From Perilla frutescens (Eukaryota > Streptophyta > Magnoliopsida > Lamiales > Lamiaceae), in contig BRKX01000006.1 of assembly GCA_026008535.1 (NCBI GenBank), positions 38,118,664-38,182,663 of the forward strand: a DNA stretch of 64,000 bases, given 5' to 3'. Under the pieces are notes generated by a model. It saw only the letters and a program-made list of their open reading frames with translations. It made no database searches and was not told the DNA's origin. The translations under genes were made by a program, and so were the position numbers. Within the stretch, counting starts at the first letter, position 1. Every line of letters starts with the position of its first letter. This document shows, in pieces, positions 55,511 to 64,000 of the stretch.

Positions 55511-55998
55511 GGAGACCCCATAGAAGCCGAGAAGTGGGTCAGATCGCTGGAGAGGATCTTTGACTTCATGGCTTGTTCAGAATTTGAAAATCTCAACTGT
55601 ACCCTGTCCAAGTTGACGGACGATGCTGACTACTAGGGGAGTCAATGAGGAGGAAAATTTCATCTGATCAGTGGCATAAATACACTTGGGAATATTTTAA
55701 GCACGATCTGTATCAGAAGTATATCCCCAAGTGATATCGGGAGATGAAAGAATCTGAATTTTGGATCTTAAGACAGGCTAGAAGGACTATCGCTGAGTAC
55801 GACCAGTTGTTTAACCAACTCTCTAGGTACGCTCTGCATCTGGTGGCCTCAGACTTGAGAAAGGCTCATAAGTTCAAGAAGGGGCTAAGGTCTCAGATGA
55901 CAATCGCTCTTGTCAGGCAAGACGAGTTGAGCTATGCCCACACTTTAAGCCGAACTATAACCATCAAGTTAGTGTTTCTAGTGTCGACTCAACTTTAG
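55505..55998 (+). pseudogene. gag: Ty3/gypsy gag fragment
   Basis: Begins LGDPIEAEKWVRSLERIFDF and continues through LSKLTDDADY, then a frame change, YTWEYFKHDLYQKYIPK, a stop near 55732, and ESEFWILRQARRTIAEYDQL, FNQLSRYALHLV, KFKKGLRSQMTIALVRQDEL. This is the gypsy capsid (retrotransposon gag) pattern. No LTR or pol belongs to it on either side, so it is an isolated scrap beside the LINE. Confidence 0.8.
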
Positions 55999-56039
55999 AA
56001 ATTTCAATTCTACTTGATCGGATTAATAATTCTTCTAAA

Positions 56040-57977
56040 TGGAGATAAACCATGGCCCTTAGCTGATTTGAAATCTCATCTGCAGAGGATTTGATCGCCA
56101 CATTCTGCAGAATCTAAGCGAATGAATCTACTAAATCTTGGGTTATGAGGAGTTTTGGAGAAGGGGATAAAGAGAATGCTCACGTTCATGTTCATGTTGA
56201 CTCTTCAGCCATTCTGGTGGATTCTCAGAAGGTCGCTAATTCTGTGAAGAGTGTTGCTCTTGTTCAAGTTTCTAACTCATTTTCTCTTTTGGATGATCCT
56301 TTGATTGTTGATGATTCGGTCTCTGAGGATAGAGAGCTGCTGGTGAGCCCTTCTTGGGTTGCAGGTGTGGAGAAGGTCAATAACTCTATCTGTGAGGGTA
56401 GGGATATGGTTGTGAGCTCTGTTCTGGTTGCAAGTTTAGAAAAGGTTATTAATTCGGTCCAAAAGTCTAAGAAGACATACACCAAATGAAAGATAATTCC
56501 TGATGAAGAACGTCATCTATCAGAGCGATTGAAGTATCAGGATGAGGGTGATGGGAATGTGACAACTCGTTCTCTCGAAGATGGGGCTTTTTTAGCCCAA
56601 TTTGAGATTTCTAATCTAGATACCAATGCTCTACAAAATATGGAGAATGTGGCACAAGCTTATCTAGAGTCTACAAACAAATCATGATATCATTCTCTTC
56701 TATCATCTCCTCATTCTTCTCAATGAATTTTATTATGTGGAATATCTACAGGATGGCCACGGAGGTGACTCGTATTATGCTACACCGGCACATGCAAGTT
56801 TTTAATCCTATTTTTCTTGGTATTATTTAGTTTCGTGCTTGATTTTGTAATTTTCCTGATGGTTTCTGGAAATCTTTGGATATCCTTCCAATTTTCCAAA
56901 ATGATAGAGGTGTGAGATCACCTATGTGGATTTTTACGAGGAGATATGTCCAAGTTTTAGTTTTATTTTCCTCTGATCAGTATGTTATATGTAAGGTGAT
57001 TAACATGGATTTTTCTGGATTGATTGCAGTTGTCCATGGCTCTTCATCTTATATTAAGAGACGAGATCTTTGGGATTCAATTCATTTCTGTTTTTTTTTA
57101 TTCTTGGTGATTTTAATATGGTGTGTGGGGCTCATGAAAGAGATTGCAAGGCTAAACCTCCTTCGCAGGCTTGTTTTGACTTTAATAATTTCATTGGGGA
57201 GATGGAGGTTCAGAAGGTTCATTTTGAAATTAAAAATTGATAGGGCCTTAATCTCGAAGGATTTCCAAGAGTCTTGGAACATGGTTTTGGCAGTTTTGCT
57301 CCCAAGGAATTATTTTGATCACTCTTCTTTAGTGGTCTATTGCAAGTCTTTATCTATCTCTGGCCCTCAGCCTTTCTAATTTTGGCACATGTAGACTAGC
57401 CATGACTCTTTCCTTCAAGTAGTTTCGCAGTCTTGGTCCCAAAGGATGGATACTAGGAGTAAACTCCATACTGTGATGTTGAAGCTTAAGCGTTTAAAGG
57501 GGGTGCTTAACAGCTATAATGTCAATATATTTGGGAATTTTAATGTCAAGCTTTTTGATCTTGAGCACAATCTTGCTGCCATACAAGAGGATATTTTGGT
57601 TAATGGCTATTTGAAAGTTCGTATTAATGAGGAAATTAACATTTGAATGAATATTAATAATCTTCTTTTTACTTAGTCAGCCTATATGAAGGAGTAAAGT
57701 CGAGATCATTAGTTGCATGATGAAGATAGAAATTCCAATTTTTTCCATGCAAGTCTTCAAGCTAGAAGAGCAAAATCAACCACTACAACTATGTCTATTG
57801 AGGGAGGAAATTGTTCATGATCAGGAAGTCATTGCATCTCATCTGGTAATTTTTTTTTCTAATATGTTCTCTGACACTAGACAACAGTTCAAGATGCCTA
57901 ATTTTGCAGATTATATTCCTAAGTTGGTTACTAGGGATCAATCCCAAAGCTTTGTTATGACTCCTTCTTTGGAGGAG
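56040..57977 (+). pseudogene. L1-type LINE, 5' half (ORF1 tail, endonuclease, linker)
   Basis: 56145-56489 is an open Ser/Val-rich frame with SNSFSLLDDPLIVDDSVSED, probably the end of ORF1. From about 56726, MNFIMWNIYRM starts the AP-type endonuclease, followed by SLDILPIFQNDRGVRSPMWI, LVLFSSDQYVICKVI, GLIAVVHGSSSYIKRRDLWD and, in another frame, DRALISKDFQESWN and HSSLVVYCKSLS. 57446-57646 has KLKRLKGVLNSYNVNIFGNF, the linker before RT. Many frame changes and stops show decay. The 57717-57977 frame ends TPSLEE, where an insertion cuts the LINE; coding resumes at 59473. Confidence 0.8.
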
Positions 57978-59467
57978 ACGACAACAGTGTATTTTACATA
58001 ACTTTTGGATATGAATTTATGATGTTTAAGTTGATAAGTTGTGTGATTTTCATATCTTTTGAGCTCATTATGTTATCATTTGGTATTTTTGATGTATTTG
58101 TGAATTTTGCAGTAATAGTGGTGAATTTGATGATTATTTTATGCAAAATGATCAAGTTATGTGCTTGGAGAGCTAAAGGAGGGACCGATTAGGCCTTTGG
58201 ACCGGATTTAAAGAGCAAAGCCCACTAGAATTGATAAACATAATTTAACATAATCCAAATGGGTGAGTGAAGGGCCTAGAAAGATGGAGAATTTAGTTAC
58301 GAGCGTTGTGCAAGTTGAATTGGCTCAATCGGACGAGAAATGAGTGAAAATGGGCCGTTTTAGTGAAGCTCGCGCATGCAAGGTCGAGCCACGGGACCCG
58401 ACCCACTAGTCGACCCAAAGGGCTTGTTTTACACATGATCGAGTTGACCCAGATAGACCCAATTTGGGATTTTCGAGGTTTTTCTCCACTTTGGGCTTTA
58501 TTTTAACCATAGGGTTTTCTCCAACAATATAAATACCCCCTCTTCTCATTATAAAAGAGATGTACAAAAGATTGTACAAAAGATGATACAAAGGGATACA
58601 AATTCATATAGAAGTATACAATTATGGAGACACATTAGAGGATTTGGAGAAGTGGAGGTTTTGGCTATGTTAAGATTGAAGACTTCGGGTTCTTAATTGT
58701 GTTGAAGATTATTTTATTTACCATGTTCATGTTTTATTTCTTTTATTTAATTATATCTAGGTAATTATTTTATTGGATTCTTTCATTTGTAAGTACATTG
58801 GATTTCATGATTTGATTTATTGAGATATATTTTCCGGTAATCATTGGGTATTTGGTTTTCTAGTTTTGATTTCTCATGTATATGTTGACGGCCGCAGTAT
58901 ATCTATGCAAGTTAATTAATTGGAAGATTCTAGTCATAACTTATTAATTAATGGGATAAAATAGGTTAATCATTTCATGTGATGCTTGGAAGGACCGACC
59001 AAGTGAACAAATGTTGCATAAGAATTTAAGTCCAAGGTACTTGATTGTGAGTAATGATGTGTGTGAAGAACTGACCGCAGTGAAATGCATGTTCATTATT
59101 TCTATGTTAAGATATATGCTCGTGAAAACAATCTGATAATAGTTAAGTGATTTTCCACCATTGATAAATTAAATAAGGTTAAGTAGTCAATAAATCTGTC
59201 ATAAAAGCCATAGTATGAACTCTCATCTAGAATCCATTATTTTCATTAATTGTTTTATTTAAGTTAATTGTGTTTATGTTCTTCAAGTAGTTATTTACAT
59301 GTTCTCTCTTCTATTATTTGAATATCTAGATATTAGTGAGGTGTCTATGTTTTAGTTTCACATTGTTCTTTGCATTACAATCCCTGTGGATACGATACTC
59401 TTGCTCACTACATATTACAACTACACCATACACTTGCGGTTATTTTTCTGTTAATAAAATAGTGGTA
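57978..59467 (+). mobile_element. 1.49 kb LTR-like insertion inside the LINE
   Basis: Flanked by AGGAG at 57973-57977 and 59468-59472, and removing it restores the LINE frame across the site. The insert has gypsy LTR hallmarks: TATAAATACCCCCTCTTCTC near 58528, TGGCTCAATCGGACGAGAAA near 58320 (very like the 5.2 kb element's LTR at about 31326), and CCCTGTGGATACGATACTC near 59381. There is no interior coding region, so a solo LTR of an Athila/Tat-type element is the best reading. The ends are not a clean TG..CA pair, which is unexplained. Confidence 0.7.
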
Positions 59468-59472
59468 AGGAG

Positions 59473-61075
59473 GTGAAGGCTACTGTGTTTACATTGGATA
59501 AGAAAAGTATAGCTGGTCCAGACGGGTTCACAGGGAATTTTTTTTCAAATTGCATAGGATTTTATTGGAAGGGATGTGTATGGTGCTGTTCTCGAATTCT
59601 TCACATATGGTTAAATTCTATCGAGGTTCAATTCAAGCTTTTTTATTCTAATTCCAAAGAAGGATCAAGCTATGGTGGTAGAGGATTTTCAGCCGATTGC
59701 ATTGAGTAATTTTTTCTTTAAATTTTTTTTACTAATGTTATTGCTACTCATCTTAATAAGGTGGCCTCTACTATTGGTACTCCACATCGATATGATTTCA
59801 TTGAGGGGCGTCAAATTCATGACACAATCTTGCTTGCTTCTAAGGGTGTTAATACCCTCAATCGGATGCATGTAGACAATAATATTGCACTCAAGGTCGA
59901 TATTTCTAAGGCTTTTGATACGTTACAGTAAGATTTCTTGCCACAGGTCTTGAATTATCTTGGTTTTCCGTCTGTGTTTTGTAATTGGATTTCCAGTATT
60001 ATTTCTACTGCACATCTTTCGATCCTTAGTAATGGTTCTCCTCAAGGATACTTTACATGCACTAGGGGATTTCACCAAGGGGATCTGTTATCCCCCTTAC
60101 TTTTTAGTTTGGGTGAAGAGGTGCTTAGCTATATGTTCATGCATGCAGTTTCCAATAAGAAGCTCTTGTCAATGACTTATTGTTGGGGTGATGATTTTCT
60201 GACACACATCCTTTATGCCACAATGTCTTCTTGTTCTGTAGGGCAACTGAGAGAAATGTGAAGGTGATAGTAGAAATCATGGACCTCTATGCCCAGATTT
60301 CGGGTCAATTTTGTAATCGGCTGAAGTCTAGGTGTTTTTCATGGTGATGGAGTCAAGCCTAACATTCGTTCTTTAATTGCTTCTTGTCTTGGTTTTATAG
60401 CTAGTTCCTTCCCCACAAATTACTTAGATATGTCTATTTTTGAGGGAACTCCCAAGTTATCTCATCTTCGCCACATTGCGGACGGTATTCTTGCGAAGTA
60501 TAATTGATGAAGTAATTGTAATCTTTCTATGGCAATGAAATTGTGCCTTATCAAATTGGTGATCTCTAGTTCTGCTATCATTCAATGATGGTGTATAACT
60601 GACTGTCTTCTCTTGTTAAAACCCTAAACACAACTACTCGTAATTTTTTATGGAAATGTCACAAACAGTGCACGTTCGACTCCAGCTCATCATCGTGTAT
60701 GAGTTGGAAGATAGGTTGAATTTACCTGAGGAACTACATGATAGCTTTATAGATAAAATTTCAAATTTTCTTGTGCATGGTACTTGGATATTCATAGCGG
60801 CTTTCATGCATTCCTTTCTTGATTTTGTGTATGATATTTTGAGAGTTCCTATAACAGATGCTAATGATGAAAAGATATGGAATAAATCAGTTCACGGGAG
60901 TCTCATGGCTAGCCTCATTTGTCTTTATACAAAAACTCATTTTCTTATGGTTAAATGGGCTCTTGGATATGGAGTTCTCATATCCCGGTTCATCCATCTT
61001 TAGTGGTTTGGCGTATGCTTCTTTTGTATTTGCCTATAATTGATACACTTTGCCATTTTGATTTTCATGGTCCGT
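59473..61075 (+). pseudogene. L1-type LINE, 3' half (reverse transcriptase and tail)
   Basis: Starts KATVFTLDKKSIAGPDGF, the beginning of a LINE RT domain, then in shifting frames DFQPIALSNFF, RYDFIEGRQIHDTILLASKG, ALKVDISKAFDTL and SILSNGSPQGYFTCTRGFHQ followed by GDLLSPLLF. The catalytic ADD box is destroyed near 60220 (YA followed by a frame change into NVFLFCRATERN). Later pieces: YLDMSIFEGTPKLSHLRHIA, LCLIKLVISSSAI, and IWNKSVHGS near 60878. Stops and frameshifts throughout. No poly-A tail is visible at the right end. Confidence 0.8.
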
Positions 61076-61081
61076 TGGTGA

Positions 61082-62100
61082 TGTAACCCGGACAATTTGT
61101 ACAGGATACGAGAATGCGCGGAAGACTTCGAGGAATGAACACGTCAATTTTGGAAGGACTCAATCCTACTCTAAGACTCAAATAAGTCGAAAAAAGCTGA
61201 ATTAAACCAACAGGAACTCGAAAATAATGATCAAATAAATCTAGACCTAAATACCATACCTAGACCATGACACAAAAATAATACACAAAATCCAAGCGAT
61301 AAGGGGGCTGATTTAGGCGAGAATTATGGCTGGAAAAAGGAGGTATTTGGGACGTGAATTATGGGTTAAGAATGACTATGAAAGGTAGGATATGATAACG
61401 ATGTGAAGAACTTACGGTATAGATGACAAACACGATGATTTGGACTTAAATTGAACTTGAACATGGCTGGAATTCTTGTGCTATGGACGACGGATGATTG
61501 ATGAATGATGGTGATCACGGACGGCGGTTGATGTTGTTGGTGTGGTTGAGTTGCAACCCGATTAATTCCCGACGTATCTTGTACGACGAAAAAGAATATC
61601 TAAGTTGTTCTTCGGTAGCAAGTTCCCCCTAATTCCTCATGTGAATTAGAACGTTCCCTTAAAGATAAGACTTGAAATTGATAGGTTCAAGAATGATAAT
61701 TTTCAAATAGAAAACAATCAAAAGCTTTGGATATTTGAGACATAATTGTATGCAATGGCAAATTTAACCAATAATGTCTAAAGTATCAACATAACATAAG
61801 ACCCCTATTTATAGGACATAAGGGCCGAAAAGTTAAGCCTTAAAGTTGCCGAAAATCTGGTCTAAAAGACTCCTAATTGATCTAGAAAAATGCCTAAACT
61901 AGAATTCTATTCAAGGTAACAAATTGCCTTAAATAAAACATAGTCAACTTGGACTATTCAACATGACCGAAAAATACTAAAATAAATTACATAAAACTGA
62001 TCTAAACTATATTCTAAATTAATTAAATAAATTCTATAGTCTAAATAAAATTCATCCCTTAATTAAATATATCAAGGGCCAAAACTTCTTCTTGCATGCA
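61082..62100 (-). repeat. Probable 3' LTR and untranslated end of a minus-strand gypsy element
   Basis: Non-coding. Read on the minus strand it has a TATA-like CCTATAAATAGGGGTC near 61810-61795, as in an LTR promoter, after AT-rich DNA and before a GC-richer leader. The plus strand begins TGTAACCCGGACAATTTG at 61083. The exact LTR limits cannot be fixed because the other LTR lies outside the window. Confidence 0.45.
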
Positions 62101-62179
62101 CGTCGACTCCTCAAGCTTTGTTCTTCATGCACATGTGCACTTCATCTTCACTCCTCAAGTGTGATACTCCATGGTGTGA

Positions 62180-62580
62180 TCTTGATCTTCATTAGTTAAT
62201 AAATTAACTAACACATGGCTGCCCTTCACATCTTCCAATTCTTCGAACTTCTTGCGAATCAACACTTGGAGATATCCTTGTAATTTCTTCGCTCGAAGTC
62301 GTGTCATTGGACCTTTAAATTGTAGCTTAGGTTCAATGCTTGCATGGCTTCATCATTCCCCCATACTGAAGAGAATTCGTCCTCGAATTTGGATCCTCAT
62401 CTTGTTCGAATTCATTTGCAACAAAAGGAGATAAATCAGCAACATTAAAAGTGGAAGAACGTTTATACTCACTAGGAAGATCGAAGCGGTAAGCATTATC
62501 ATTCACACGACTTAGAACCGTAATCTCCACGTGGTGACAACTTGGACTTTCTCAGATTTGGAAACTGTTCGGGACTCAGA
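62180..62580 (-). pseudogene. pol: Gypsy integrase C-terminal region
   Basis: Reads DRVWIHLSPEQFPNLRKSKL (upstream frame), then in the frame 62530-62333 VLSRVNDNAYRFDLPSEYKR, STFNVADLSPFVANE and RTNSLQYGG, and further left GPMTRLRAKKLQGYLQVLIR. This is the C-terminal part of a gypsy polyprotein. No chromodomain is recognisable. Separated from the integrase core by a stop and a frame change. Confidence 0.8.
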
Positions 62581-62624
62581 TGAATCCAAACACGATCTCC
62601 GGGTTGAAAGATCTCTTGCTTGCG

Positions 62625-63356
62625 TCACACGTTCCAGGACTCGACCGTGTGCTTTCCTTTGTGTTCAATGCGAGCACGCACTCTCTCATGCATCTCCGTA
62701 ACTTGCTCAGCTCTTCTCAAACCTTTAACACTTGTTAGATGCTCAACAGGTAAGGGTAACAAATCGGTGGGTGCAAGAGGATTGAAACCATAAACAACTT
62801 CAAAGGGAGACAAGTTAGTAGAAGAGTGAATAACACGATTATAACCGAACTCTGCATGAGGTAAACACTCTTCCCATGACTTTAAGTTGTTTTTAATCAA
62901 GGACCTAAGCAATGTGCCTAATGTGCGATTCACAACGTCAGTTTGACCATCGGTTTGTGGATGACATGCAGTAGAAAATAACTTAGTTCCTAACTTACCC
63001 GACAAAACTCGCCAAAAATGTGCTAAAAACTTTGAATCCCTATCACTAACAATAGTTTTAGGAATACCATGCAATCTAACTACATGCACAAAGAACAAAT
63101 TGACAACATGCCCAACATTATCGATTTTTCTACATGCAATGAAATGAGCCAGTTTAGAAAACCGATCAACAACTACAAAAACAGAATCCTTACCCGATCT
63201 AGACCTAGGTAAACTCAAGATAAAATCCACAGATAAATCAATCCAAGATGAACTAGGGATGGGTAGGGACGTGTATAATCCAAACGGGTATGATGTAGAC
63301 TTAGACCTATGACAAGTAACACATCTACTACACACATGTTCAACATCTTTTCTCAT
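62625..63356 (-). pseudogene. pol: Gypsy integrase core, catalytic Glu replaced by Asp
   Basis: A 243-codon open stretch: CSRCVTCHRSKS completes the zinc-binding region, WIDLSVDFILSLP has the first catalytic Asp, IVSDRDSKFLAHFWR the second. The third position, normally Glu in QTEVVNRTL, is Asp here (QTDVVNRTLG). The rest (CLPHAEFGYNRVIHSSTNLS, PFEVVYGFNP) is family-typical. The frame ends early at 62625 before the C-terminal domain. A one-base frame overlap with the upstream ORF (63353-63356) shows a frameshift. Confidence 0.9.
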
Positions 63357-64000
63357 ATGCGGCCAATAAAAATGCGCTCATGCAACAAGTTTAATATTTT
63401 ATTAACACCAAAGTGACCCATCAAACCTTCCGCATGTGATTCTAACACAAGTAGCTCACACATAGAACAACTAGGAATGCATAATTGAGAACCACGAAAC
63501 AAGAAACCATCATGCATGAAAAACCCATCAAATGACTTAGACTTAGCCGAACACTCATCATAAATCGAAGCAAAGAAGGGCTCACATGCATAAAGACTCT
63601 TAATCGATTCAAAACCAAGCATTCTAGCATGCATAAGGTTAAGCAATGTGTACCTACGAGATAAGGCATCGGCGATGATGTTGTCTTCTCTTTTCTTATA
63701 CTTGATGATGTATGGAAAGGACTCGATGAATTCGACCCATCTCGCATGTCTCTTATTCAAGTTTTGTTGCCCTTTCAAATGCTTTAAGCTCTCATGGTCC
63801 ATATGAATCATGAACTCCTTTGGCCACAGATAATGCTGCTACGTCTCCAGTGATTGCTTCAATGCGTACAACTCTTTGTCATAGGTGGAATAACGCAGAG
63901 CTGCTTCATTTAATTTCTCACTGAAGTAGGCAACTGGACGCCGTTCTTGCATCAAAACAGCACCAATACCTATCCTGGAGGCATCACATTCAATCTCGAA
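63353..64000 (-). pseudogene. pol: Gypsy RNase H and integrase zinc-binding region, continues past the window
   Basis: At the edge the minus strand reads FEIECDASRIGIGAVLMQER, RPVAYFSEKLNEAALRYSTY and DKELYALKQSLET, the RT-associated RNase H, then a TAG near 63839 where the family has Trp. After it: YLWPKEFMIHMDHESLKHLK, GQQNLNKRHARWVEFIESF and NIIADALSRRYTLL, then the integrase His-His half of the zinc site (ESHAEGLMGHFG). The RT itself would be right of the window. One stop and one frameshift make it inactive. Confidence 0.9.

Overview
The window is nuclear DNA of a flowering plant: genes are split by GT..AG introns, the intergenic DNA is very AT-rich, and most of the sequence is plant transposable elements (Ty1/copia Sirevirus, Ty3/gypsy, L1-type LINE, tRNA-derived SINEs, hAT- and Mutator-like elements, MITEs). 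Protein and repeat style suggest a eudicot, probably an asterid such as a Lamiales species; the species-level guess is an inference. I see no prokaryotic, organellar or CRISPR features.

Only two host genes look intact. A sucrose synthase gene (plus strand, 4173-9832) has 15 coding exons that splice cleanly into an 811-residue protein. A pectin methylesterase gene with a pectinesterase-inhibitor pro-region (minus strand, 46264-41542) has two exons, a 3.0 kb intron and a 565-residue product with all catalytic residues. Both belong to carbohydrate and cell-wall metabolism, but nothing shows that they are functionally linked. A broken FAR1/FHY3-type gene lies at the left edge, and a small open frame of unknown meaning at 30303-29956.

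Layout: 1-1900, FAR1-like remains and a possible Mutator-like end; 1900-3800, AT-rich DNA; 3.8-9.9 kb, sucrose synthase; 9.9-12.2 kb, two MITEs and an inverted dispersed repeat; 12160-29597, a complete 17.4 kb Sirevirus-like copia element with 5-bp target duplications; 29.6-31.1 kb, small ORF and a tRNA-like segment; 31093-36280, a complete 5.2 kb non-autonomous gypsy derivative; 36.3-41.5 kb, DNA transposons, a compound microsatellite, and a SINE interrupted by a hAT element; 41.5-46.3 kb, pectin methylesterase; 46.3-50.8 kb, a SINE, an inverted-repeat element and a Mutator-like element inserted in it; 50.8-53.4 kb, a gag-only gypsy derivative with a minisatellite; 53.4-55.5 kb, a TIR element, a SINE and AT-rich repeats; 55.5-61.1 kb, a gypsy gag scrap and a LINE cut in two by an LTR-like insertion; 61.1-64.0 kb, the 3' part of a minus-strand gypsy element that runs off the window.

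The most unusual structure is the Sirevirus-like element. Downstream of gag-pol it carries three diverged tandem copies of one accessory ORF module, each behind its own promoter-like leader. Its LTRs differ by only about 2 percent by eye, yet the reverse transcriptase active site is altered and gag-pol holds many stops, so it probably moved using enzymes made by another copy. Several insertions here can be proved from inside the window, because a second, empty copy of the target or an uninterrupted reading frame is also present.
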